A DNA stretch of 64,000 bases from Basilea psittacipulmonis DSM 24701 (GTDB lineage Bacteria > Pseudomonadota > Gammaproteobacteria > Burkholderiales > Burkholderiaceae_B): positions 1-64,000 of the forward strand of contig NZ_CP009238.1 in assembly GCF_000743945.1 (NCBI RefSeq), given 5' to 3'. The notes below the pieces were generated by a model. It saw nothing but the letters and a program-made list of their open reading frames with translations, was not told the DNA's origin and ran no database searches. Within the stretch, counting starts at the first letter, position 1, and each line of letters starts with the position of its first letter. The position numbers and the translations under genes were made by a program. Positions 9,023 through 18,555 of this stretch are shown here, piece after piece.

Positions 9023-10777
9023 ATGAATATTAAGTATCCATTTTTAGTGTTGGCCACTTTGTTTTGTTTTTCATGTCATGAGGTAGTGGCTCAGACAGCA
9101 TCGCCAACGACGGCAACGATAGCAGCCGCCGCGAGATATGATCAGGGAAAATCCATTTTTCATCCCGTTTATGGTCGTCATGGGATGGTTGCAACTGAGC
9201 AGGGGCTTGCGACAGAAGTAGGATTGAATGTTTTGAAAAAAGGCGGAAATGCGATAGATGCTGCAGTAGCTGTTGCTTATTCGTTGGCTGTGGTATTGCC
9301 GAATGCAGGTAATATTGGCGGAGGCGGTTTTATGCTGGTTTATGATGCGAAATCAGGTAAAACGACTGCTATTGATTTTCGTGAGATGGCACCGATCTTA
9401 GCGACGAAAGATATGTATTTGGACGAGAAAGGGAATGTTATTGACGGTAAATCGATGTTTACGCATTTTTCAGTGGGTGTACCAGGCACGGTTGCGGGAC
9501 TAGAATTAGCTTATGAAAAATGGGGAACATTGCCTCGGGAAGATTTGATAACACCCGCTATTGAGCTTGCTGAGAATGGATTTGAAATTAGCCAAACGCT
9601 CGGAAGGATGCTAGAAACTGAGCGTAAGAATTTAGGGAAATGGCCTTCTACTAAAACGATTTTCTTTAAAGGAAATGAGCCCTTAAAAGCAGGCGATCGT
9701 CTAGTTCAGAAAGATTTAGCGAATGCCTTAAAATTAATTCTAAAAGAAGGGAAATATGCTTTTTATGAGGGGGAAATTGCAGATAAGATGGTGGCTGAAA
9801 TGAAAAAGCATGGCGGTCTTATTAGCAAAGAAGATTTAAAGGCATATCGAGCGATAGAACGAGAACCCGTGTCAGGTTCTTATCGAGGTTATGAGATCGT
9901 TACTATGCCAGCACCGAGTTCTGGAGGTATCCATTTGGTGCAGATTTTGAATATTTTGGAACATTTTCCTCTAAGAGAGTACGGGCTGAACAGTGCCAAA
10001 ACGATTCATTATTATGCAGAGGCGATGAAACTGGCGTATGCGGATCGTTCTGAGTTTTTAGGTGATCCTGATTTTGTTAGTATTCCCGTCAAAGGGCTAA
10101 TTTCTAAAGAGTATGCAAACGTTCAAGCACAGTCTATTGATGACATAAAAGTTAGACCTTCTTTGGAGATTAAACCTGGCCAACCACAAGCCTATGAAAG
10201 CGACCAAACCACTCATTTTTCGATTATTGATAAAGACGGTAATGCAGTGGTATTAACCTATACGTTAAATCTTAATTTTGGTAGTGGAATTGTGGCTGAA
10301 GGGACGGGAATATTGCTAAATAATGAGATGGATGATTTTTCATCAAAACCAGGTGTACCTAATGCTTTTGGTTTAATAGGTGGTGAGGCGAATGCGATTG
10401 CTCCCAAGAAAAGGCCATTATCTTCGATGACACCTACGATTGTGATGAAAGATGGCAAACCATTTATCTTAACAGGCAGTCCAGGTGGGGCAAGAATTAT
10501 TACGACGGTTTTACAAAGTATCGTTAATATTATCGATTTTGAACTCAATCCCGCTCAAGCGATTTTGACTCCACGCGTCCACCACCAATGGTTGCCTGAT
10601 GAAATACGTATTGAAAAAGGAATTAGTCCAGACACAATTGATATTTTGAAACGTCAGGGGTATAAAGTCAGTGAAAAAGCGACTATGGGTAGGGTCCAAA
10701 TCATTCAAGTAGGAAGCGATGGTTATTATGGTGCATCAGATACTCGTAATCCAGATGGAAAAGCATTAGGATACTGA
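9023..10777 (+). CDS. ggt: Gamma-glutamyltransferase (periplasmic, glutathione hydrolase)
   Basis: Cleaves the gamma-glutamyl bond of glutathione and related peptides and can transfer the glutamyl group. An N-terminal signal peptide (hydrophobic FLVLATLFCF, cleavage probably near VVAQ) sends it to the periplasm. The precursor self-cleaves before the nucleophile Thr, here the first Thr of QTTHFSIIDKDGNAV (residue 396 from this start), giving large and small subunits. GSGIVAEGTGILLNNEMDDF and PLSSMTPTIV are conserved small-subunit segments. I chose ATG 9023, with AAAAGGAA upstream, over an in-frame TTG at 9005. The 584-residue length fits the family. Monocistronic, after repeat family C. Confidence 0.95.
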   Translation: MNIKYPFLVLATLFCFSCHEVVAQTASPTTATIAAAARYDQGKSIFHPVYGRHGMVATEQGLATEVGLNVLKKGGNAIDAAVAVAYSLAVVLPNAGNIGGGGFMLVYDAKSGKTTAIDFREMAPILATKDMYLDEKGNVIDGKSMFTHFSVGVPGTVAGLELAYEKWGTLPREDLITPAIELAENGFEISQTLGRMLETERKNLGKWPSTKTIFFKGNEPLKAGDRLVQKDLANALKLILKEGKYAFYEGEIADKMVAEMKKHGGLISKEDLKAYRAIEREPVSGSYRGYEIVTMPAPSSGGIHLVQILNILEHFPLREYGLNSAKTIHYYAEAMKLAYADRSEFLGDPDFVSIPVKGLISKEYANVQAQSIDDIKVRPSLEIKPGQPQAYESDQTTHFSIIDKDGNAVVLTYTLNLNFGSGIVAEGTGILLNNEMDDFSSKPGVPNAFGLIGGEANAIAPKKRPLSSMTPTIVMKDGKPFILTGSPGGARIITTVLQSIVNIIDFELNPAQAILTPRVHHQWLPDEIRIEKGISPDTIDILKRQGYKVSEKATMGRVQIIQVGSDGYYGASDTRNPDGKALGY

Positions 10778-10829
10778 AGAAAAAATCTTATGATAGTATA
10801 GATGTTTTTATCTATCTGAGAAGTGAGCG

Positions 10830-11333
10830 ATGACGATTGAATATACACTTGCAACGACAGATGATTTACCTCGTGTGTTAGAGATTTACAATCAAACGAT
10901 TGCTTGTCGTTATATTACTTCAGACCTAGCTCCGGTGAGCATGGCAGACAGACAGGAATGGTTTGATTCACATTTGAATGATGATAAACATCCTATTTGG
11001 GTGGTTAAAACAGACGAAAAAGTAGTTGGATGGTGTTCGTTTTCTGTGTTTTACGGTAGAGTGGCTTATGCACAGACAGTGGAAGTAAGCATTTATTTGG
11101 ATAGTCAGTATCAGCAGAAAGGGCTGGGCAGTCAGGTGATTGAATTTTTAAAATCACAGATGTCCACAAGAGGTATTAAAACCTTATTGGCCTTTATATT
11201 TAAAGGTAATCAACCTAGTATTAATTGTTTCTTGAAAAATGGTTTTGAAATATGGGGAGATTTGCCTAATATCGCGGATATGCAAACGCATCATGAAAGC
11301 TTGTGTATTTTGGGCTATCATGCGAAGTCTTAA
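10830..11333 (+). CDS. GNAT N-acetyltransferase, phosphinothricin/methionine-sulfone acetyltransferase type
   Basis: A 167-residue single-domain acetyl-CoA-dependent N-acetyltransferase. The GNAT core is visible: beta-4 segment VEVSIYLDSQYQQKGLGSQV with the acetyl-CoA pyrophosphate-binding loop QQKGLG, and a C-terminal NQPSINCFLKNGFEIWG segment typical of the Pat/MnaT subgroup that acetylates glutamate analogues and methionine sulfone or sulfoximine. The GAGAAG ribosome-binding site precedes the ATG. It lies 52 bases after ggt and could be cotranscribed. The exact substrate is inferred only from subgroup likeness. Confidence 0.82.
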   Translation: MTIEYTLATTDDLPRVLEIYNQTIACRYITSDLAPVSMADRQEWFDSHLNDDKHPIWVVKTDEKVVGWCSFSVFYGRVAYAQTVEVSIYLDSQYQQKGLGSQVIEFLKSQMSTRGIKTLLAFIFKGNQPSINCFLKNGFEIWGDLPNIADMQTHHESLCILGYHAKS

Positions 11334-11546
11334 TGGTAGGCATCGTTTCAAATAAAGGCCTTGATTCTCGTGTGTTGGACCTTGATAACTTGTTTAGAGT
11401 CACTTGGGATAACGTTTGTATTTGTCGTTACATGATTGCAAAGACGGACGTTTAGTAAGATTGCAGTAGGTGACGTGTATGGACAGGCGTGTTGTTTGTC
11501 GCAAATATTATGTTTGGCTATGCACGGACTCCAATCTAACTGTGAT

Positions 11547-11884
11547 CTGCATGACTCACGCGTATTCTTGCTAACTATCTTGATTTTTAAAGGATAACGT
11601 CTATCTGTGGACGGTATCGCTCATGTCTCATTTTATCGGTTAATGAGTAATTGTGTTGGAATGAGAGAGGGGATTCGTGTTGCATTTCGTTGATTTTATA
11701 GCCAGACTATCTGTGCAGAATTTCATGAGGAGGATAATGCGTAATCATTTGAGGTTCGCGACAGACTGCATGACTCACGCGTATTCTTGCTAACCATCTT
11801 GATTTTTAAGGGATAATGTCTATCTGTGGACGGTATCGCTGATGTCTCATTTTATCGGTTAATGAGTAATTGTCTTGGAATAAA
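11547..11884. repeat. Direct repeat family D, 219-bp spacing, two copies of about 119 bp
   Basis: CTGCATGACTCACGCGTATT starts at 11547 and 11766 and the two copies stay nearly identical through TCTATCTGTGGACGGTATCG and TTATCGGTTAATGAGTAATTG, ending near 11665 and 11884. The 100 bases between them are not repeated. No coding potential. The flanking sequence 11334-11546 between the acetyltransferase gene and the first copy holds nothing recognisable. Confidence 0.9.
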
Positions 11885-12032
11885 GAACGAGTGTCTTTTC
11901 TTTTGTTTGGGAAAAATAGTATAAAAATCAATTAGCTGTTATGAAAAAAAACGGTTTTATTTTGATCAATCGTGTTCAAACATGATTAAACAAGCGCTAA
12001 GTTTTTATATTTGATTAAATTTTATTTTTTTT

Positions 12033-12060
12033 CTTGAAATGCAAAGATATATCCCCATAT
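12033..12060 (+). promoter_or_regulatory. Sigma-32 heat-shock promoter of grpE-dnaK-dnaJ
   Basis: CTTGAAA at 12033-12039 and CCCCATAT at 12053-12060, 13 bases apart, match the sigma-32 consensus (CTTGAAA, 11-16 bases, CCCCATNT) at every position. It lies 36 bases before the grpE start. Confidence 0.92.
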
Positions 12061-12096
12061 AAGTTATGGTCAAGAAAGAAATGAATGGAGTATGTA

Positions 12097-12651
12097 ATGA
12101 GTGAATCTCACGAAAATACTGAAAATAAAGAAGAAATTTTAAATGCTGAGCCATCGCAAGAAGTAGTTGAACAGGTGGATGTTGAAGAGGCCGTTGATCC
12201 TTTGCATGAGTTAGAGGAAAAGGTTGCTCAATATCACGATCAGTTGTTGCGTGCTCATGCTGAGATGGAGAATTTAAGAAAACGTACGCATGAAGAGGTG
12301 GTTAAAGCGCGAAAATTCGGCACGGAATCTTTTGCAGAAAGTTTGATCCCAGTGAAAGATAGTTTGGAAGCGGCATTAAACCAAAAAGAACAGTCACTGG
12401 AGTCGTTAGTGTCTGGTGTGGAAACAACATTAAAACAGCTTGAGTCGGCTTTTGAACGTAATCAGCTTAAAGAAATTAAGCCTGAGGTAGGGGAGAAGTT
12501 TAATCCTCATGTTCATCAGGCTATTTCATCTATTGCGTCTGAACAGGTTGAAGCGAATGCGGTGATTGAGTGCTTACAGAAAGGATATACGATTGCTGAT
12601 CGAGTATTGCGTCCTGCGTTGGTAATTGTTTCGGCAGGTAAATCTGAATAA
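12097..12651 (+). CDS. grpE: Nucleotide exchange factor GrpE
   Basis: Homodimeric exchange factor that releases ADP from DnaK. It shows the family layout: an acidic disordered N-terminus, a long coiled-coil helix (about residues 35-95, including QLLRAHAEMENLRKRTHEEV), and the C-terminal beta domain with FNPHVHQAISSI and VIECLQKGYTIADRVLRPALV. I prefer ATG 12097 with GGAG six bases upstream, giving 184 residues; an in-frame ATG at 12085 would add four. It is driven by the sigma-32 promoter and heads the chaperone operon. Confidence 0.96.
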   Translation: MSESHENTENKEEILNAEPSQEVVEQVDVEEAVDPLHELEEKVAQYHDQLLRAHAEMENLRKRTHEEVVKARKFGTESFAESLIPVKDSLEAALNQKEQSLESLVSGVETTLKQLESAFERNQLKEIKPEVGEKFNPHVHQAISSIASEQVEANAVIECLQKGYTIADRVLRPALVIVSAGKSE

Positions 12652-12666
12652 GAAAATAAATAAGGA

Positions 12667-12694
12667 CTTGAAAATTAAAAATGAGCCCTTATCT
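12667..12694 (+). promoter_or_regulatory. Possible second, weaker sigma-32-like promoter before dnaK
   Basis: CTTGAAA at 12667 is followed after 11 bases by GCCCTTAT, six of eight matches to the sigma-32 -10 element. It lies in the grpE-dnaK gap. Weak evidence. Confidence 0.3.
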
Positions 12695-12733
12695 AAGTAA
12701 CATTAGAAGTTTAAATTAATAGGTTAATGAATT

Positions 12734-14650
12734 ATGAGTAAAATTATTGGTATTGACTTAGGTACAACAAACAGCTGTGTTGCCGTGATGGAAGGCGATC
12801 AGGTAAAAATTATCGAAAACGCTGAAGGTGCACGTACTACCCCATCTATCGTTGCTTACATGGATGATGGTGAGATTTTAGTGGGGGCTCCTGCAAAACG
12901 TCAGGCCGTTACTAATCCTAAAAATACATTGTTTGCAGTAAAACGTTTGATTGGTCGCAGATTCACTGAAGAAGCGGTTCAACGTGATATTAAACAAATG
13001 CCTTATAAAATTATTCAAGCACCCAACGGCGATGCTTGGGTTGATGTAAAAGGTGAACAAATTGCCCCACCACAAGTATCTGCAGAAATTCTTCGTAAGA
13101 TGAAGAAAACAGCGGAAGATTATTTGGGACATGAAGTAACAGAAGCGGTTATTACAGTGCCAGCTTACTTTAACGATAGTCAGCGTCAGGCAACTAAAGA
13201 TGCAGGTCGTATCGCAGGTCTTGAGGTAAAACGTATTATTAACGAACCTACTGCAGCAGCATTGGCGTTTGGTTTGGATAAAGTTTCTAAAGGCGATCGT
13301 CGTATTGCTGTATATGACTTGGGTGGCGGTACCTTTGATATTTCTATTATTGAAATTGCAGACGTTGATGGCGACAAACAGTTTGAAGTGTTATCTACAA
13401 ACGGTGATACGTTCTTGGGCGGTGAAGACTTTGACCAACGTATTATCGAGTACATTATTGATGAGTTTAAAAAATCAGATGGCGTGGACTTATCAAAAGA
13501 TGTATTGGCATTGCAACGTCTAAAAGAAGCGGCTGAAAAGGCAAAAATCGAATTATCATCAAGTACACAAACTGAGATTAATTTGCCTTATATTACAGCG
13601 GATGCAACAGGTCCAAAACACTTGAATCTGAAAATTACGCGTGCGAAGTTGGAATCGTTAGTTGAGGAATTGATCGAAAGAACGATTGAGCCTTGCCGTG
13701 TAGCGATTAAAGATGCAGGTATCAAAGTTAGTGAAATTGACGATGTGATTTTGGTGGGTGGTATGACCCGTATGCCAAAAGTACAGGAAAAAGTAAAAGA
13801 GTTCTTTGGTAAAGAGCCACGTCGTGACGTGAACCCAGATGAAGCGGTGGCCGTCGGTGCAGCTATTCAAGGTTCTGTTTTATCAGGCGATCGTAAAGAC
13901 GTATTGTTGTTAGACGTGACACCTCTTTCATTAGGGATTGAAACACTTGGTGGTGTAATGACTAAGATGATTCCAAAGAATACGACTATTCCTACTAAAC
14001 ATTCACAGGTGTTCTCAACGGCAGAAGATAATCAGCCTGCTGTAACGATTAAGGTTTACCAAGGCGAACGCGAAATTGCGTCAGGTAACAAGGCATTGGG
14101 CGAGTTTAACTTGGAAGGCATTCCCGCTGCTCCACGTGGAACACCACAGATCGAAGTAACGTTTGATATTGATGCGAATGGTATTTTGAATGTATCAGCG
14201 AAAGACAAAGGTACAAATAAAGAAAACAAAATCACCATTAAAGCAAACTCTGGTTTGAGTGAAGAAGAAATCGAACGTATGGTCAAAGATGCAGAAGCAA
14301 ATGCTGAGGAAGATAAACGTATTGCTGAATTGGCTGCGGCTCGTAACCAAGCAGATGCGTTGATTCACTCAACTCGTAAGTCTTTGGAAGAGTATGGCGA
14401 TAAGTTAAGTGACTCTGAAAAAGAAGCCATTGAAACCGCCGCAAAAGATCTAGAAGCGGTGCTAAAAGATGGTGATAAAGCAACGATTGAAGCGAAGACT
14501 GAAGCATTAGCTAAAGCAGCCCAAACTTTGGGTGAGAAGATTTATGCGGATATGCAGGCACAAGCGGCTCAAGCAAATAATGAATCTGCTACGGCGAAAG
14601 CTGATGATGTCGTTGATGCAGACTTTAAAGAAGTTAAGCGTGACGAATAA
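12734..14650 (+). CDS. dnaK: Molecular chaperone DnaK (Hsp70)
   Basis: ATP-dependent Hsp70 chaperone. The nucleotide-binding domain opens with [16 protein letters not shown] and contains the phosphate-2 motif [12 protein letters not shown] and adenosine motif [11 protein letters not shown]. The interdomain linker is [19 protein letters not shown], followed by the substrate-binding domain and helical lid, ending in the conserved acidic tail around VDADFKEV. Full length at 638 residues. It lies between grpE and dnaJ and its TAA overlaps the dnaJ ATG by one base. Confidence 0.99.
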   Translation: MSKIIGIDLGTTNSCVAVMEGDQVKIIENAEGARTTPSIVAYMDDGEILVGAPAKRQAVTNPKNTLFAVKRLIGRRFTEEAVQRDIKQMPYKIIQAPNGDAWVDVKGEQIAPPQVSAEILRKMKKTAEDYLGHEVTEAVITVPAYFNDSQRQATKDAGRIAGLEVKRIINEPTAAALAFGLDKVSKGDRRIAVYDLGGGTFDISIIEIADVDGDKQFEVLSTNGDTFLGGEDFDQRIIEYIIDEFKKSDGVDLSKDVLALQRLKEAAEKAKIELSSSTQTEINLPYITADATGPKHLNLKITRAKLESLVEELIERTIEPCRVAIKDAGIKVSEIDDVILVGGMTRMPKVQEKVKEFFGKEPRRDVNPDEAVAVGAAIQGSVLSGDRKDVLLLDVTPLSLGIETLGGVMTKMIPKNTTIPTKHSQVFSTAEDNQPAVTIKVYQGEREIASGNKALGEFNLEGIPAAPRGTPQIEVTFDIDANGILNVSAKDKGTNKENKITIKANSGLSEEEIERMVKDAEANAEEDKRIAELAAARNQADALIHSTRKSLEEYGDKLSDSEKEAIETAAKDLEAVLKDGDKATIEAKTEALAKAAQTLGEKIYADMQAQAAQANNESATAKADDVVDADFKEVKRDE

Positions 14651-15801
14651 TGGCTAAACGTGATTTTTATGAAATCTTGGGTGTTACCAAGAGTGCAAGT
14701 GATGAGGAAATTAAAAAAGCCTATCGAAAACTTGCAATGAAGTACCACCCAGACCGCAATCCGGGGGATAAAGAAGCGGAAGAGAAGTTCAAAGAAGCTA
14801 AAGAGGCTTATGAAATTCTTTCTGATGCTCAAAAACGTCAAGCTTATGACCAATTTGGCCATGCTGGAGTCGATCCAAACTCTGGCATGGGCGGTGGTTT
14901 TGGCGGTTTTGGTGGCTTCTCTGGAGCGGGAGGATTTGATGAAATCTTTGGTGATATTTTTGGTGGTATGTTTGGCGGGGGCGGTCGTGCTCGTCAATCA
15001 GGCCCCAGAGTTTATCGCGGCGAAGATTTAACGTACCAATTAAATATTACCTTAGAACAAGCGGCGACAGGCTATAGCACGGAAATTCAAATTCCTGCGT
15101 GGTCTGATTGTGGCACTTGTCACGGCACAGGTAGTAAGAATGGGGCTAAACGCGAAACTTGCTCGATGTGCCATGGTTCGGGAACGGTTCTTCAAGCATC
15201 AAGTATTTTCTCTATTAAGCAGACATGTCCTGCTTGTCATGGTGAAGGTACGGTGATTAAAGATCCTTGTCCTGATTGTTCTGGAACGGGCAAGAAAAAG
15301 GGATCAAAAGTTTTATCAGTAGATATCCCTGCTGGTATTGCAGATGGTATGCGAATTCGTTCGTCTGGAAATGGTAAACCTGGTTTAAATGGTGGTCCAG
15401 CAGGCGATTTGTATATTCAAGTGCTTATCTCACCCAACAAAGATTTTGAGCGTGATGATTCGGATTTGCATCGTCAGGTCAATATTCCGTTTACAGTTGC
15501 TGCCATGGGTGGTGATGTGACGGTTAAGACTCTAGTGGGTGATGAGGTCGTGATTACGATTCCTGAGGGGACGCAAAATGGTAAGATTTTCCGTTTGCGT
15601 GGCAAAGGTATGCCAGAACTACGTTCTAGTGCCAAAGGTGATTTGTATTGTCATATCAATATTGAAACACCCGTTAATTTGACTAAAGAACAGAAAGAGA
15701 TTCTGAAAAAATTTGAAGAGTCTTTGGGCGAGAATATTACTAGACATCAACCCAACTCATCAGAAAGTTTTACAGAAAAGCTTAAAAAGTTTTTTAACTA
15801 A
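14650..15801 (+). CDS. dnaJ: Co-chaperone DnaJ (Hsp40)
   Basis: Stimulates DnaK ATPase and delivers substrates. The J-domain (residues 1-70) contains the essential HPD in [10 protein letters not shown], then a Gly/Phe-rich region with many GGFGG repeats, then four zinc-binding CxxCxGxG motifs ([32 protein letters not shown]), then the C-terminal substrate and dimerisation domains. Type I DnaJ of normal length (383). Its ATG overlaps the dnaK stop, so translation is coupled; the operon ends at the terminator at 15828. Confidence 0.99.
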   Translation: MAKRDFYEILGVTKSASDEEIKKAYRKLAMKYHPDRNPGDKEAEEKFKEAKEAYEILSDAQKRQAYDQFGHAGVDPNSGMGGGFGGFGGFSGAGGFDEIFGDIFGGMFGGGGRARQSGPRVYRGEDLTYQLNITLEQAATGYSTEIQIPAWSDCGTCHGTGSKNGAKRETCSMCHGSGTVLQASSIFSIKQTCPACHGEGTVIKDPCPDCSGTGKKKGSKVLSVDIPAGIADGMRIRSSGNGKPGLNGGPAGDLYIQVLISPNKDFERDDSDLHRQVNIPFTVAAMGGDVTVKTLVGDEVVITIPEGTQNGKIFRLRGKGMPELRSSAKGDLYCHINIETPVNLTKEQKEILKKFEESLGENITRHQPNSSESFTEKLKKFFN

Positions 15802-15827
15802 ACTGAATTAACATAAACGTTCCTTTT

Positions 15828-15859
15828 AAGGGATTGAGGTAACACTCAATCCCTTTTTT
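15828..15859 (+). terminator. Terminator of the grpE-dnaK-dnaJ operon
   Basis: AAGGGATTGAG and CTCAATCCCTT form a perfect 11-base-pair stem with a 6-base loop, followed by a run of T. Confidence 0.93.
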
Positions 15860-15985
15860 ATGGTTTGTGTGGTGGGTGGATAAAAGAATAAAGCTTGTTT
15901 TCAGCTTGATCAAATAGATAAGCGGGTGTGTTGCTTAATGAACTCCCGCTTGAATATTAGGTGGTAGTGGTGGTGCAATGATGTT

Positions 15986-16822
15986 TCAAAGCAGTTTGAA
16001 TCCTGAAATGATCATATCGGTGGCGATGAGCAATATAAACACAGCAAAACATTTTTTGACCTTTTGTGCAGGCAGAACAGACTGTAATTTGACACCATAT
16101 GACGCGGCAAACAAACTGGTCGTCATGAAAGATAAAAATGCGATGAGAGAAAAGTAACCGATGCTATAGGGAATGCCCGTCTCCACGCGAATGCCTGAAA
16201 TAAAATAACTGATGAATCCGCCAAGTGATAGAAAAACGCCACAAGCAGAGGCATTTCCTAACGCTCGTTTGATGGGAAATTTACAGGAGTGGAAAAAGGG
16301 ACCTAAAAAGGCACCGCCACTAATTCCTGCTGTGGCAGCAATGGCTCCAACAGCTATGCCAACGGGAATGCTTTTTTTCTTGGGAATAGGAGGACTCGTT
16401 TCTTGGGAATGTTGTTCATGAGCCTTTTTCTTCATTAACATGTTCAAAGATAAATAGGTGATAACGAGCCCAAAAAATATTTTCAGGTACCCAGGAGCGA
16501 TTTTAGTTACCAAAAGTCCAGTTAATAATGCAGAGCAAAAAAGAATAGGCCCCATTAACTTAATAAGAGGGAGATTGATGTTTCCGATTTTATATTGGTG
16601 AAGTGATGCCGTTAATGTGTTAAAGAATACCAATGCGAAACTAGTTTGAATGGCAATTGGCAAAACATAAGAAGTACTTAATTCTGGGTAGATTGAGGGA
16701 AGTAAATAGCAAAGTATTGGCACGATAACAAGACCGCCACCTAAACCCATTAGACCTGAGGTTAATCCAGCAAAAACACCACCAACAATACAAACACTAA
16801 TAAATAAAACAGTCTCCGACAT
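15986..16822 (-). CDS. TauE/SafE-family membrane permease
   Basis: 278-residue polytopic inner-membrane protein, about eight hydrophobic segments, with the repeated family arrangement of TSGLMGLGGGLVIVPIL in the first half and GIAVGAIAATAGISGGAFLGP in the second half. Members export or import sulfite, sulfoacetate, taurine-derived or other small anions; the substrate here cannot be told. A basic cytoplasmic loop (MKKKAHEQHSQETSPPIPKKK) separates the halves. It is monocistronic, convergent with dnaJ. Confidence 0.85.
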   Translation of the reverse strand: MSETVLFISVCIVGGVFAGLTSGLMGLGGGLVIVPILCYLLPSIYPELSTSYVLPIAIQTSFALVFFNTLTASLHQYKIGNINLPLIKLMGPILFCSALLTGLLVTKIAPGYLKIFFGLVITYLSLNMLMKKKAHEQHSQETSPPIPKKKSIPVGIAVGAIAATAGISGGAFLGPFFHSCKFPIKRALGNASACGVFLSLGGFISYFISGIRVETGIPYSIGYFSLIAFLSFMTTSLFAASYGVKLQSVLPAQKVKKCFAVFILLIATDMIISGFKLL

Positions 16823-17220
16823 GTCACACCACTATTATTTATGCCCAATGCAATTAATCATGCCATATATTTTAGTTATTTACAATTGAAAGTGAGTGAT
16901 TTAATTTAAGTAAAAACACTAGGTATAAAAAAAGACCATAAGGGTTTGTGCATAATTTTCGTTTCTTAATAAAAATATCTAATAACGTGGAACACTGGAA
17001 TTTGCTGGGAGTGGTGGTTTTTAAGTATGAGTTGGAAATGGTGGGGATAGAAAAAAGTGGTGTGATGTTGGGTGGGGAAATGAAGTGTTGCGGTATCGAA
17101 TAAAGACACAAAGTGCGTCAATCAATTAAGTATGGCTTAATACTGTGTTTAAATTTTGGCTATGGTTGCTGTTAAAAAATAATTTTATAATGTGGCTTTT
17201 GAAAATTTGAGAATAAGAAA
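16823..17220. other. Intergenic region between divergent genes
   Basis: About 400 bases separating the TauE/SafE gene from the FMN reductase gene. It must hold both promoters but I see no clear ones. A minus-strand reading frame at 16872-17111 has no family likeness or ribosome-binding site and is not called. Half of a parS-like palindrome (ACGTGGAACA, 16985) occurs but is not a full site. Confidence 0.5.
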
Positions 17221-17763
17221 ATGAGTCAAGTATTAATTGTTAAAGGTTCGGCAAGAAAGGAATCGACAGGCACGAAGGTGGTGGAATGGATTAAAAAAAC
17301 ACTGAATGCTTATCAAACTAGTGCTGAGGTGGATGTGGTAGATTTGGCAACGTTTCATCTTCCTTATGATGCAGAACCGTATATGGCGGCTACAGGTAAG
17401 TATGTTAGTGAGCAAACTAAATTATGGTCTAAAAAGGTTTCTCAAGCCGATGTAGTGGTGTTTGCTGTGCCTGAATATAATGGTTCGTATCCTGCCGCCT
17501 TGAAAAATGCCATTGATCATTTAAAGAATGAATGGAAAAACAAAAAAGTAGTGGTTGTGGCGTATTCACCAAGTGGTGCCAGCAGTGTGACTGAGATATT
17601 GTCGATTTTGTTAAAACGTTTGGAAATGGATGTGCTAGGAACGGTTCAAGTACCGACTTATACTTTAGGTTTTGATGGTGAAACAGGTGTTTCTCACGAA
17701 TTTGAAAAAGTCGCAGAGACCGAAGCAGAACATGCATTAGTTGATATAGTGAAGAAGTTTTAA
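17221..17763 (+). CDS. NADPH-dependent FMN reductase family protein
   Basis: 180-residue flavodoxin-like protein that transfers electrons from NAD(P)H via FMN to a quinone, azo dye, chromate or similar acceptor. The phosphate-binding loop region is VKGSARKESTGTKVVEWI at the N-terminus, and the flavin-contacting segment is VPEYNGSYPAALKNAIDHL (about residues 82-100), the family signature. The start ATG directly follows a short AT-rich leader. Single-gene unit ending in a strong terminator at 17799. Confidence 0.88.
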   Translation: MSQVLIVKGSARKESTGTKVVEWIKKTLNAYQTSAEVDVVDLATFHLPYDAEPYMAATGKYVSEQTKLWSKKVSQADVVVFAVPEYNGSYPAALKNAIDHLKNEWKNKKVVVVAYSPSGASSVTEILSILLKRLEMDVLGTVQVPTYTLGFDGETGVSHEFEKVAETEAEHALVDIVKKF

Positions 17764-17798
17764 ATCTCCCTTTTTCCTCTCTTTCCCTTTGAAGGTCT

Positions 17799-17830
17799 GC
17801 CCCAAGTGCGTTATGTCTTGGGGCTTTTTT
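17799..17830 (+). terminator. Intrinsic terminator after the FMN reductase gene
   Basis: GCCCCAAG and CTTGGGGC form a perfect stem with a 10-base loop, followed by six T. Confidence 0.93.
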
Positions 17831-17865
17831 ATTGATAACGTTCGTGCACTAGCAATGACGCAGTT

Positions 17866-18531
17866 TTGAAAGTTTTGGATATGGTCACGCATAGTGAAAA
17901 TAATCTGAAAACAAAGTATTAAACACCAGTAATGACGCTGGTTTTTAAAGGTTTTAATGTGATCGCGTTTAATGGAAATAATCTAGAAAACAATCGTCAC
18001 GAGATGTTGTTTTGCCCTAAGAAATGATAAACATACGGTTCTTGATCCGCAAGTATATCCACACTCCCTAAGTCAGAGTAGAGTAAGCACCTCAATTCTG
18101 AATCCTCTCAATCCACGTGTGCATCTCAACTGACGTGTATCTCTCAACTCACGTGTATATTTGCACTGGCTAAGTGAAGTGTTGTAGTATTGGGTTTTAA
18201 AAGCTTGAGTATGGTCACGCATAGTGAAAACAATCTGAAAAAAATGTTGAGCACTAGTAATGAAGCGGTTTTTAAAAGTTTGAGTGCGATCATGTTTAAT
18301 GAAAACGATCTGGAAAATAATCGTCACGAGATGTTGCTTCGCCCTAAGAAATAATAAACATGCGGTTCTTGATCCGCAAGTATATCCACACTCCCTGAAT
18401 TAGAGTCAGAGTGAGAAGATCACTTGAGTTCTCTGAATCCTCTCAATCCGCGTGTGCATCTCAATCCACGTGTATCTCTCAACTCACGTGTATATTTGCA
18501 CTGGCTAAGTGAAGTGTTGTAGTATTGGGTA
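17866..18531. repeat. Direct repeat family E, about 330-bp unit, two copies
   Basis: Conserved landmarks recur 327-330 bases apart: GGTCACGCATAGTGAAAA at 17883 and 18213, CGTCACGAGATGTTG at 17995 and 18322, and GCAAGTATATCCACACTCCC at about 18050 and 18377. Each copy ends with TTGTAGTATTGGGT. Inside each is a shorter tandem array of TCTCAAYYCACGTGTAT-like units with about 17-20 base spacing. No coding potential. The second copy ends just before ydfG. Confidence 0.92.
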
Positions 18532-18555
18532 TTGAATGATGAAAAGGAGATAGGA

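Noticed and set aside
14128..14143. parS-like sequence TGCTCCACGTGGAACA inside dnaK
   Set aside because: One mismatch from the palindrome, but it encodes conserved DnaK residues (APRGTPQ) and is far from the other sites; likely coincidental.
16872..17111. Minus-strand reading frame of 79 codons in the intergenic region
   Set aside because: No family likeness, no ribosome-binding site, Pro/Ser/Thr/Tyr-rich composition as expected from random AT-rich sequence.
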